Of a DNA stretch of 64,000 nucleotides, positions 22,481 through 33,407 are shown piece after piece. The notes beneath the pieces are model-generated. The model saw only the letters and a list, made by a program, of their open reading frames with translations. It ran no database searches and was not told where the DNA came from. The position numbers and the translations under genes are program-made. Every line of letters begins with the position of its first letter. Position 1 is the stretch's first letter. Origin of the DNA: Mucor racemosus (Eukaryota; Mucoromycota; Mucoromycetes; Mucorales; Mucoraceae); the NCBI GenBank assembly GCA_027405735.1, contig JAPEHQ010000013.1, positions 682,001 to 746,000 of the forward strand. The letters run 5' to 3'.

Positions 22481-23434
22481 ATGTATTCTCCTAAACTCAT
22501 TGTTTCTCCATCAATTTCTGATAGTAAATCAGAAGTAAAATCATACTTTCCTACTTCAAGTACAAATCATTATCATCAACAATTGAATATTGAATCTATT
22601 CGTCAATATTCATTACAAGATGCCATACGTTTAGCTTCTCAAGTCAACATGAAGCACGATGCAAATGGTTGTTATAGATGTGATATAGTTGCTGGCTATT
22701 ATATGACTGCATTGAATTATGCTCGAGAATCAGAACCTATCCAATGCAACAGTGATCTCTTTGATTTAACTTGGCAAATGACAAATTTAGTACTTTCTCA
22801 TAGAGAGACAAACAAATATCAATATCTCCATTGGTTTGATTTAATTACTGCAGAGCTTTGGGAATTTGCTAAACAACTCAAGGAAGAATCATTTGAATGT
22901 GATTTGCATATTCCAACTATTGCTTCAGGTAAAAGGGGTTCTATTGATTCATTTGCTAGTGATTCAAGTGGTACCATTGGTGGTAGTGAACATGAAGAAG
23001 AAAATTATCGTAGAGCAATTCGCATTACTATCTATAATTGCCGTGCTTTGGTGTGTGAGCAGTCAAATGAGGTAAATCAAGCTATTGTATATTACCGCAA
23101 GTGCGCCTCTGTACGACCTACTCCTTTTGAACCACAACAGCATTTACAACAAACTGCATTGGCTACAATGCAACGCCTTGTAGAAGCATCGAGACCTTCC
23201 ATAAAACATAAGAATACTTTCTCATCTACATTTACTTTCGAATCATCGTCTTCTTCCTCGACTAGTTCTTCGGCTTCTTCATGTTCCAACACTGTTTCTT
23301 GTTCTTATTGCGGTATTGAAAAAATGGTGATGCCTGTTTGTGCTCGTTGTAAATCACAACCTTATTGTAGCGTACGTTGTATCAAGGCTCACAAATTAAC
23401 CCATGAAGCTAGTTGTTCATCGTCATCGCATTAG
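22481..23434 (+). CDS. MYND zinc-finger protein
   Basis: A single exon of 317 residues. The C-terminal MYND finger (Cys274-Cys312) has the full zinc-ligand pattern: C-S-Y-C, then C-A-R-C, then YC-SVR-C, then H-EAS-C. MYND fingers bind proline-rich partners. The N-terminal two thirds is hydrophilic with amphipathic helices (for example ESIRQYSLQDAIRLASQV and AIRITIYNCRALVCEQS) suggesting TPR-like repeats. A Ser-rich linker (SSSSSSTSSSASSCS) leads to the finger. There is no SET domain, so it is not a SMYD methyltransferase. The partner and process are unknown. Confidence 0.85.
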   Translation: MYSPKLIVSPSISDSKSEVKSYFPTSSTNHYHQQLNIESIRQYSLQDAIRLASQVNMKHDANGCYRCDIVAGYYMTALNYARESEPIQCNSDLFDLTWQMTNLVLSHRETNKYQYLHWFDLITAELWEFAKQLKEESFECDLHIPTIASGKRGSIDSFASDSSGTIGGSEHEEENYRRAIRITIYNCRALVCEQSNEVNQAIVYYRKCASVRPTPFEPQQHLQQTALATMQRLVEASRPSIKHKNTFSSTFTFESSSSSSTSSSASSCSNTVSCSYCGIEKMVMPVCARCKSQPYCSVRCIKAHKLTHEASCSSSSH

Positions 23435-24559
23435 ATTCCCCCCAATTCCCTTTCTCTACCTACCTTATTCTCCTTCATCTGTATATTTTATAATTAAAAA
23501 AACTTTTCATACTTACAAAAAGTAATACAAAACCAATCGCAAATATTTTGACATGATAGAGAAGAAGAAAAAGATATGGTGGGAAAATTTAATATTAAAA
23601 AATGGCTTATGAAAGGAATAAAAGAAGTGTTCCAATTATTGCTTCATGTTCTGTTTACTAGGCATTTTTTGTTGTGCTACAATATGACTGATCTACACTG
23701 ATTTGATTGATTGATCATCTATAGGAATTGCGTGAAAATCAAGTGCCATTAGCGGGTATAGGATTAAGCGTACCTACATAAGGTATTGCTTAATGACAAT
23801 AGTGTTTTATCAAAATCCTCCTCAACCCTGAATCAATCATTTTCCTTCTTTTTACGGAAAACTAGATGACATGATTATTTGTCAATTATTCTACCTCAAG
23901 TCTATATGGGAGAACGAAATAAAAATAAATATGTTCAAGTTTGTCCAATAAAAGTACATTCTATTTGGAAAATCATAGTTTCAATTCAAAATGACTTCAG
24001 AAAATTCTTTAAATCAATTAATCAAGCAGCCAAGAAAAACTCTAATATGATATTTTGAGATAATTAACTCCATTTCACAATACGCTCAATTGATTGGATT
24101 GTATATCAAAACTATATATATATTCTCAATTTATAAGCTCTTGATTCATATTTGTTTATCAACTAATGTAGCCAGGATCAATTGATGTTTCACCAAAAAC
24201 CGCATAATGAATCAATGGTTTAAAGAGCGCATTTTGCTCCTTCCTGGTTCATACAATTAAACGATCAATGTAACAAGCGTTAACTCTAGTTCTATAACTG
24301 TATTACGTTGCATTTAAACTTTTTACTCTCTCGATCATTCTGCTTTCACAGTAAATTTCGATTGCAATATTGATTTTGCCATTTTTCAAGGTAATATCAA
24401 TCTTTTTTGAGGTTTTTATCGGATTTTTGAAAGAAGAATCCAAAAGAAACAAATACCAGCAGTATCAGCTTTTGAATTACTGCAAAGTTTATTATATAAC
24501 TAGTATATGTTTACTATGCGTTTTTTGGAAAAAAAATTCTTTAGCTCTTAAATCCCTTC

Positions 24560-24591
<32 letters not shown>

Positions 24592-24973
24592 GGAATCTCA
24601 GCATCTTCTTGTATTGTATGTTTTGATATAATGTAGATACAATGCAAACATGTTACATGAAAGACATCCTTTCGTGTTTGACTTCAGTAAACTCACCTCT
24701 TGTTAAATAAATACGGTCAATATTCACAATGAATCTAGATATAGGTCTGAATTATGCTGAAAAAACTATACGCAGTTAGGTTTCAGAAATGTAGTTATGT
24801 TTGTATGAAAATAATAAAAGCTTTTATTTACTACAATATAAAAAAAGTTCGATGCTGTATACAAGTGAGAGAGAAATAAGTAGTAAATGTGGAATACGAT
24901 GAGTAAGAACTACTATATATTTTTTATGACAAAATAATTATAATTTTTGCGTTGAATGTAAATGCAATGACAT
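23435..24973. other. Intergenic between convergent genes
   Basis: About 1.5 kb with no supported gene. It includes an uninterrupted T run of about 31 bases (near 24560-24590), the longest in the window. Confidence 0.6.
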
Positions 24974-26369
24974 TTAAGCCTTGTAACCAAGTTCCTTCAA
25001 GGAATCAGTCAAAGTCTCAACAACCTTATCAATATGGTGGCGCTCAGGTTCAGTGACAGAGATACCCATATGACCAATTCTAAAGTACTTGCCAGCTAAT
25101 CCATCTAAAATACCACCAGCAATTTGAACACCCTTGTTGGCAAGAGCAGGAACCAATTGAGGAATCTCAATACCCTCAGGTAACCAGACAGCGGTCATAC
25201 CGTTAGCGGCAACTTCTTCGTTTTGAGCGACAGTCTTCAAACCCAAATCACGAACAGTTTGTCTGAATTTGGAAGAAACTTCACGATGCTTTTCGAAACG
25301 AACTTCCATAGGTTGGCTAGTGATAGCCTTAAGAGAAGTGTGAAGAGCATAGATCAATTGAACAGCAGGAGTAGCGAAATATGCGGGCTTGCGAGATTCA
25401 TAAGCTTGCATAACTAGAGGGATAACTGTCAGATCAAATACAATCTCTAAATATAAAATAAAACTTACTGGGTAACCACTTGTTCCAGTTGGAATAGTAA
25501 GAAACGATAGGAGTAGTTCTAGACTTGTAAACCTTAATGGCTTGTTGAGAGGCAACAACAACAGAGAGACCAGGAGGAACACCCAAACCTTTTTGAGAAC
25601 CAGAGATAACAATATCGATTTGCCATTCATCGAAACGAATTTCCTCTGAACCAACGGAACAAACACCATCAACAACAACTAAAGTTTCAGGGGAAATAGA
25701 CTTGACAGTCTGAGCAATGGCCTTGATATCAGATAAAACACCAGTACTAGAACACGTATAAATACATTTTGTCGTCATTCACTCAAAATAATAAACACTT
25801 ACGAGGTATCAACATGAGTGACAGTAACCATCTTGTACTTCTTTTCAGACAAAGCTTGCTTTAAAGCATCATTGGTAGGGCGAGAACCAACCTCAGCACG
25901 GAGAGTGGTAATCTTAGCACCATAGATTTCCAAACTAAATAATATTAATAATAAGGTTTAGACAAAATTCACTCACACGCTTTCCCCCCCCCCCTCTCCC
26001 TTTCCCTTCCTAATCATTTACCATTCAGAAAAATGATCACCAAAATAACCAGTATTCAAAGCCAATACTTCATCACCTTGCTCGAGCAAGTTAACCATCA
26101 TATCCCAACCCAAAGTACAAGAACCAGAAACAATGAAAGGTTGAGCCTTTTCAGACAAGACAACCTTACGAACCATCTCAATGGATTCACCAAAGATAGG
26201 TACAAAGTTAGGATCAACATGAGATGTGGCAGGGGTGCTCATGGCAGAAAGAACATCTTCGTGGAACTCGATGGGACCTTTTGACGTAATTGTTAGTTTT
26301 GTAATGTAATGAGATCAATTTCCAATCAAATAACTTACCAGGAATCATACAGAGCTTGTGAGGAGCCAT
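24974..26369 (-). CDS. Serine-pyruvate / alanine-glyoxylate aminotransferase
   Basis: Five exons on the minus strand (26339-26369, 26022-26277, 25803-25934, 25469-25746, 24974-25425) give 382 residues. It is a class V, PLP-dependent aminotransferase that converts glyoxylate to glycine using alanine or serine. The N-terminus MAPHKLCMIPGPIEF carries the IPGP motif. VVVDGVCSVGSEE is the PLP-ring region, and SGSQKGLGVPPGL holds the Schiff-base lysine (Lys192). The C-terminal domain ends FRIGHMGIS..LGYKA. There is no SKL-type peroxisomal ending and no clear presequence, so the compartment is open. The second intron contains a run of 11 G on the sense strand. The length fits yeast Agx1-type enzymes. 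Confidence 0.94.
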
Positions 26370-27189
26370 TTTTTTAATATTTGGAAATAAAGAAGGAAAA
26401 GAGTAATGAAAAAAGATTGTAGAAGAAATCAATAGAAATACCCACTTGATGCACTTGGCGGCGAGTATCATGTGACAAGTTCTTAATGGTTGGGTAAAGA
26501 AGAGGAGAAAGATAACGATGCTAAAATGCACTTCTACCTTTGCTAATAGTCTTTTACGCGACCAATGAAATGTACCTTGATTATATCATAGAGGGTATAT
26601 TTTTAAAATGTTGAGTTGCCGCTATAAATAATAAACAAATGTGGGGCATCTCGTTATACCCCTCCTTATTTTTAGTGGGTTAAACGTAGAACCGCTAAAA
26701 AATGGCCCTGGGTATATTCAGAAATTCCAACTAGATTTGAACTAAATATATTTTTCAAATATCAAAGATATTTCGTTTATATACATTTGTCTAAAGCTTG
26801 AAAGACAACTTTCTTTTAGATATAAGAATTGACTGAAATATAGCTGATATTTAGATAGCATTTATGCATCTCATTATCTAGTACTGTGCAACTTGAATAA
26901 ATATACAAACATAGATTGTCAAAAGATGCATAGAATATGCATTTAATTAATAATCAATTGAAATTCTCGTTTTTTATTTTCTCGAGTCTATCAAATCTAA
27001 AGTACAATATGAAACTTGTATCTCAAATATTATGAGCAAAAGGCTTGTCTGCTTTCCTATATATTATGAATTTCATGTCTCAAAAAGCTCATAAAAAAAA
27101 TATTGCACAAAAAATAAGTATTCCCTCAATTTAAAACAAGTCAATCATATATATATTACTTCTAACATATATAGAGAGACATTTTTCAA

Positions 27190-28060
27190 TCATATCTATT
27201 GATTGCATTTGGTTTGACCGAAAAATCTTGATTTTTGATGGAGATATTTGAAAAAGAGGGGAGGTTCAATTTGAGCTCTTGTCTTCAATATGGAGTCTAA
27301 AAATGGTTTAATTGTAATTACTGCTCCCTTTTTTTTTAGCAAAATAAAAAATACGAATACGTAGCTGAGGCGCTACTGCTAGATAATCTTTTTATTATTT
27401 TTATGTATCATGCTCCATAATTAAGAATAAACTCTTGAAATATCTGAGTTTACATTTTCACTGCTTGAAAACCAAAACTTTGCAGCTGTATATCTCAACG
27501 AAAAATAAAGATACAGAGCTAATTTTTGATGGGAGCTGTTTCTTTTAATGTATTTTATATTATATTAGAGTATCAAGTAATTTATGATTTTTTAAATTTT
27601 GCCTTTTTTTTTATGTTACAAAATATTCGGTATATAAACAATTATTTTTTATGTGTTCAGATTATAGTGATAGCTTATATCTATCTACTGCAATTGAGTT
27701 TTCAGAAATATCTCAATTTTTGATGGAGAAAAGCTAAAAAAAGGTGTTGAAAAATTGATGATGGTTCATCCAAACAATTTTCATGAGCAATCACAGGTCC
27801 TTTTTTTCTCGGATTTCAAAAAAATCACACGAAAAATTTAATTTCTCCACGAAAAATACAGATACAGTTGCAAGAAATAGCTTAATCTGTAGGTAATTTT
27901 TTGGACCATTGTTTTGTAATTTTAAATCTTTAAAGTTATACTAGAATTTGATTGAAAAAGTTGAAAAACCTCCAAAACTTTACTTTAATTTTACGAAGCA
28001 TTTTGTGTGATAAAAAGTTATAAAATCTATACCATTCGATGCAAAATTTTGAGTTGTACG
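27190..28060. repeat. Degenerate member of the dispersed repeat family
   Basis: It shares the motif pattern of copies A-C but aligns only loosely. TTTTTGATGGAGATA occurs at about 27231 (reverse), ATCTCAACGAAAAATA at about 27493 (forward), TTTTTGATGGAGAAA at about 27718 (reverse) and TTCTCCACGAAAAATA at about 27843 (forward). It is probably an old, decayed copy. Confidence 0.5.
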
Positions 28061-28128
28061 TAAAACTCTTAATGTGCAAGTTCAACTTACTATGAATTTT
28101 GTTGCGTATTTGAGTAAACTAAATTTTT

Positions 28129-28243
28129 TTTTTTTTTTTAAATTGTTTTATTAATTGCTCCGTGTAAGACAAGAGTGGGACTTCCTATCCAAGAGGCGGG
28201 CGCAATGTAGAAGTAATAATTGAGAAAATAAATGAAAGATGAA
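28129..28243 (-). mobile_element. SINE-like retroposed element with target-site duplication
   Basis: A 115-bp insertion flanked by a 14-bp direct repeat, TAAACTAAATTTTT, at 28115-28128 and 28244-28257. On the minus strand its body (with a GC-richer part near CGCCCGCCTCTTGG) ends in an A-rich tail next to one duplication, as expected for LINE-mediated retroposition. It is much less AT-rich in the centre than the surroundings. No convincing Pol III A and B boxes were found, so it may be a truncated SINE or a retroposed transcript end. Confidence 0.6.
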
Positions 28244-28770
28244 TAAACTAAATTTTTGACCGATTTTTTTTAGTTTTGACAGCTTCTGTTTTCAAACTCA
28301 GTTATGTTGTGGTTTGCAATCCTTGAACCTTGCGAGTATAATATACGTATTTTGCACACTAAACTTACAGGGCAATCCATATTACAATGCAATGTTAGCA
28401 TGTCATAACTCCTACATGAATCTACTATATTATTTTTCTTAACTCAATTGATAACATTTACTAATATGATAATTATTATACTCGCAAGAGTCAAGTTTTT
28501 GCTGTGGTTTTGGTATAAATATTTCATTTTATCGATGAAAAGCCGATATTTTCTTGCAAATTAAAAATTTAAGGATATATTTTAGTTAGATCTATTATAT
28601 TTACATCAGAACATGAGAGTTTTTATAAAGTATTGTTGACAGCATTCATTATTTCAGTATGATATTGCAACTCTCAATAACCGATCATACAAAAGTTATG
28701 ATTAGAATGTTTATGGTTTATTAAAAAAAAATTATTATTGTTTGAGCTAAAGTTAATACTAAATGTATTT

Positions 28771-29571
28771 TTAAAAGGCTACTATTTGTCCTTGAAAATT
28801 TAAGAATAACCCATTATTTTCCTTGGTGGCAACGTTTTCAATAGTGTTCAACATGCCACTAATTGAATCTTCCAATTTAACTGGCGCTTCTTTGCCTCCC
28901 ATGTCTGTCTGGACCCAACCAGGGCACATACTGTTAACAATAAAGTTTTCTTCCTCAAGGTCGTCTGCAAATATCTTTGTAATCATATTGAGAGCCGCCT
29001 TTGAAGCACAGTATGCAGGGCTTACATTGCCTACAAACTTGAGGGTACTTACCAAGGACAATGATCCCAAGGTAGAAGAGATATTAACAATTCGCTTGGT
29101 CTTGTCTTGACCGCGCTGACGAAGTAGAGGCAGCAATGCTTGAATAACATCAGAGGCAGCAATAGTATTGGTTTCGAATAGCTTTATGTATTCTTTTCTA
29201 GGACTATAAAAAAAAAAAGATGAGTATTAATAATCCAAATATTAATGTCAAGTGTTAAAAAATTACATTGTTAATGAATTAAGCTTGACATCGCCATTGA
29301 TACCAGCATTGTTGATAAGAACATCAATGCCATCAGGAACAATTTTAGAAATACTGCTAGCAGCAGCCTTGATAGATTCCTCATCACTAATGTCCATCTT
29401 GACAGCAAATACATTTTTGTTATCAACTAATTGAGATAAACCTGATGATTCAGTGGGATTACGAGCAAATGCAACAATGGTGTTTCCTTTAGCAGCAAGT
29501 TGCTTGACAAATTCAAGGCCAAGTCCGCGAGAAGCACCTGTAATAGCGTAAGTTTTATAAGAAGAAGACAT
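28771..29571 (-). CDS. Short-chain dehydrogenase/reductase
   Basis: Two exons on the minus strand (29267-29571, 28771-29203) give 245 residues, a normal length for a classical SDR. The NAD(P)-binding TGASRGLG motif is at residues 10-17, NNAG follows the fourth strand, and the catalytic region has ISS (Ser), YCASK (Tyr-x3-Lys) and the PGWVQTDMGG turn after it. FARNP after the second strand suggests NADP(H). It resembles the C-factor/sniffer-like carbonyl reductase branch; the substrate is unknown. The gene is divergent from a cytochrome P450 gene, with 1.1 kb between the two start codons. Confidence 0.92.
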
Positions 29572-29642
29572 GTTTTTAATAACTAATATTATATAGAGAT
29601 AATAATATCGAAAAAAATAAAGATATTTAACATATTCAATCA

Positions 29643-29650
29643 TTTATATA
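29643..29650 (-). promoter_or_regulatory. TATA box of SDR gene
   Basis: TATATAAA on the minus strand, about 72 bases before the ATG at 29571. Confidence 0.5.
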
Positions 29651-30612
29651 TGCCAAATTAGTGTTGCAATCATGGATTTGTCATCAATAGATTTGTCATC
29701 GATAGCTACTTGTAAAAATGCATAACGGATGGGGGAGGAGTTTAAAGTGAAAACTAATTTTGAGTTTTAGACATCCAAATAAAGGTTATCGAAAAAAAAA
29801 AATTAATTATTTACTTGAGCCATGCATCCCGCAGCATGGTATTCCAACATGACACATTATTATTAAACAACATCCGCAATACCTTATCATGACATTAGTC
29901 CCTCAAATCAAATAGTATATAAACCCTATTAATCTCATTCCGATATAGTAATTCAACATTATCAAAATGGAATATCTTTATTAAATCTTCTTTTTTTTTT
30001 ATTTAATTTTTAAGCAATCATGTGGATGGTGGATGGTGTATGCGCTATTATTAGTAATTAATCCTGGAAACGTGTTATCAAACTTCCCCACTCCCACCCC
30101 CACACCACCAAAAATGAATATTAGGTTTAGCCCAGTTCATTTTCTGTGCATTTTTGCGTTTAAGCTTTTAATAAAAGTAGATGTTTAGTTGGATAAATTT
30201 ACCATATGAAATTCAACCATCATTTCATAGATACCTCGCAAAAGATATATCGAATGATATTATTGTAAAAAAAAGAAAATTGTCGGCTAGACATGACATC
30301 TTTATTGGAACATAGCAATATTTATTTCTCTAATAGCTTGATTTCATATATCAAACCAATTCTCTAAAAGGCGTTAAATGTACCTGAATTCATACTCACC
30401 ACCACCACCAAACATCCGTTTTACAAAACAGTGAATATCATAACTCTTATAAAAAATTATGAAAGTACGTTTTAATTAAAATCTGCACAATAAGCTTACT
30501 TGGCCTTTGATTCGATGTATTTTCGGCATTATGTTCTTCATCGGGGCCAAAAATGCCTCGGTTAAAGATTGAACCTCCAATGGGATATTGAAGCTAAATC
30601 ACAAATCCCATG

Positions 30613-30621
30613 TATATAAAA
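30613..30621 (+). promoter_or_regulatory. TATA box of P450 gene
   Basis: TATATAAAA 63 bases before the ATG at 30676. Confidence 0.55.
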
Positions 30622-30675
30622 ACGCTTGATTCTTGCTCTTTTCAATAGAATTACATTGACATTTGCAAAATAACT

Positions 30676-32751
30676 ATGTTTGAAACTGAAATGGATGCTT
30701 TTATCCAAAAGACTGGAACCCATGTGCACGATTTCTACCAAAATTATATAGTATCCGGACTGAGATCTGACAAGAAAAAAGTAGCCTGTATTGGATCTGC
30801 CATCCTTCTGATCGTATTGGCTCGTTTGTACAGAAAAGTTGCTGTTCCTCCCAAGGGTATTCGTGCTATTCCTCGTGTCAACTTCTTCTCCTACATGAAA
30901 TCTGTTCTATCTCATGAAGATGCGATAAAGCAGCTGCGTACACTCTATGCTCCATTAATTGCTAAAGGAGATGGTGTTTATGTTGTATGAGTTATTTGAT
31001 ATTATATATAAAGTATTGGACTAATATAATTTGTATTTCTAGAGACCTAATCGTGTAGGATGGTCTGTCTATGTTCAGAACCCAGCTGATGTCAAGAAAG
31101 TTTACATGAAACAAGGTCAGTAGTTAATGAAGGAAACATTTTGATCAAAGTTTCACTAAACAACTTTGGATTAGATCTTTTCCCCAAAGCCCCCGATTCA
31201 TTTGGAGAGGGAGATACTTTGCTCAATGGAATGATCCGTCACCCTAGTATTCTTACAGAGGTTGGCCCTAATTGGAAAGTCCATCGACAGGTACTATTCA
31301 AAGTCTCGTATTTCTTTTATATAACATTAAATAGATACCTTTCTAAATAGGCTGCAAATCCTGCTTTTCATAGAGCAATGCCTGTTAAGCTTTTTGGAAC
31401 GTTGGTTCAAAATCTATTCAAGCAAATCGAGATTCAAAATGGCTCTATCAATATGTCTCTTTATTTGGAAAGATATACATTTGATGCTATCACTACAGCT
31501 GGTTTTGGTAAATATTTATTCATATTACAATGTAAATATATATATAAACTGATTTATCCGTTTCAAGGCTACAATGCTAATGCAATTGGCGATAGAGAAA
31601 GCGAATGGGTTCGTCTTTTTAGTAATTTGAAAAATGGTGCCTTCAATCCGTTCTTCTATTTCTTTCCCATATTTGATACTAAATTGAGATGGATGTTTCC
31701 TTCAAGAGTAAAAGTTCATCAAGAATTAGAGATATTTCTGTCTAAAATTACAGAAGTAATTGTTGATAAACGTGCTAGTTTTAAAAAATCTGGTGTCATG
31801 GATTCTGTAGATGATAGTGACAAAGATCTTTGTACTTTAATGATCGAAGCCGAAGAATCTGAAGGTGGAAAACTAACAAATGAACAAATGATGGTATAAC
31901 ATATAACAAAAAACTACTAGATTTTTAAGATTGACTGATAGAGTTACAATTAGAATGATTTACTTGCGTTCGTTCTTGCTGCTGATGACACCACTGCAAG
32001 TGCATTGGGATCAGCCCTTTATTTTTTAGCTGTTAACCAGGTATTGCGATGAAATTATAGAGTTTATAAACATCATAATTCATCTATTTATTTAGGATAT
32101 ACAACAAAAGCTACGTGAGGAAGCACTTGAATGGCTTGGTGATGATAATACTGATGTATGCCCCACTGTTGAACAAACAAAAGAAATGCCATACGTTAAT
32201 ATGGTCATCAAAGAAGTAAGTTTCTATGATATTGGAAATTGTAAACGAATAGCTAACCCCTTTTATTTTAGACATTGAGAATTATGGGCCCTGCTGTTTG
32301 GGGACAGCCTCGTATTTCTACAGAGGATGCTATGCTTGGAAATTACTTTATTCCCAAGGGTACAATTGTTACTGTTGACATTGTTGGTCTTCAACATGAT
32401 GAAAAAATTTGGGAAGATCCTTATACATTCAATCCTGAACGTTTTAGTCCTGAAAATGAAAGCAATATCAAGCGTAACAATGCATGGGTTCCATTTGGTA
32501 GTGGTCAAAGGTAAACAGGAGACTAGTAGCATTCACTTTCTATTTAATTTAACCATTCTTTTTTTTCTTTCAGACAATGTATTGGTATGAATATGAGTCT
32601 TGCTGAGCAAAGAGTTCTTTTGTCCATGATGGCTAAAAAGTTTGAATGGAGCCTACCAAAAGACTCTATTCATAAAAATGGAGTAGTTATTGCTGGCCTT
32701 GATATCATTGCACCTAAAGATCTTGTTCTTGATTTCAAAAAAAGATATTAA
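30676..32751 (+). CDS. Cytochrome P450 monooxygenase (CYP509-like)
   Basis: Nine exons (30676-30984, 31043-31115, 31175-31290, 31351-31507, 31568-31893, 31954-32040, 32096-32215, 32272-32510, 32574-32751) give 534 residues. It is a haem-thiolate monooxygenase anchored in the ER by an N-terminal segment (VACIGSAILLIVLARLY). The I-helix motif AADDTTAS (336-343), the K-helix ETLR (the codon for E ends exon 7), the PERF motif and the haem-binding loop FGSGQRQCIGMNMS with Cys478 as iron ligand are all present. The last intron splits the Arg codon of the haem loop. The sequence style fits the CYP509 group of Mucorales; that assignment is from memory of the family. Xenobiotic or lipid oxidation are both possible. 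Confidence 0.94.
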
Positions 32752-33407
32752 AACTATCAAAACCGTAATTGCACTTTTTTTTTAGAGGATTTATAAGACT
32801 TGAAATTCCATGAGTTATTAGTTTTTAAATCAATATAAATTATTAATAAATGTGTTTCTTTATAACAATATTTTTAATTTTGATACTTATTTATGAAAAC
32901 CCCCCAAGTTCCTATCAAGAATAACTAGTATATTCTTATTTTTGAACGTTAATTTTCACTCAGTTTGGGCGTTGAAATCACTCAATAATCAAAATAAATT
33001 TACGTAATTTTCATAATTGTATATTATCTCTAATAATTAGCAATAATGTGTTGAATTATATGGCAAATGCGATATCTAATTAATGGAATACATCGAAACA
33101 AGCAAAAAAAATCACACTGGTTTTAATTTAGTATTAGAATAAGTACTACTACACTTTATATCATTCTTAACAAAGTTGATCCTGCTTTTCAAGGATTAGG
33201 GTTTTGTATAGTGTGAACAATTTTCATAGGGTATATTTCATATTACATTGCAGAAATTAACATGATTGGAAACATGAATTTGTTACACCAAAAACTTAAA
33301 GCGTGGGAGGCCATATAAGCACATTCGGTCCTTTAAAGCGTTCAGGATTACCTTCCCCTTCCTTTGTATACTTCTTTTCAACAAATATACTTTATTAAAC
33401 AATAAAT
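32752..33407. other. Intergenic spacer
   Basis: About 650 bases between two plus-strand genes, with nothing recognisable. The last 100 bases must include the PEX6 leader. Confidence 0.6.

Larger units (their letters stand above)
26370..28770. other. Intergenic, repeat-rich island
   Basis: About 2.4 kb with no gene. The section about 27190-28060 carries several degenerate copies of the ATCTCC-ACGAAAAAT motif in both orientations, as in the other repeat islands. A 115-bp retroposon-like insertion lies at 28129-28243. Confidence 0.6.
29572..30675. other. Divergent promoter region, SDR and P450
   Basis: It contains a TATA box for each gene and a C-rich tract (30087-30110, runs of 4, 3 and 5 C) that could form a G-quadruplex on the minus strand. 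No open frame is supported. Confidence 0.6.

Noticed and set aside
24370..24636. 88-codon frame ending in a poly-Phe run
   Set aside because: Much of it is the 31-base T run; no homologous feature or splice signal supports a gene.
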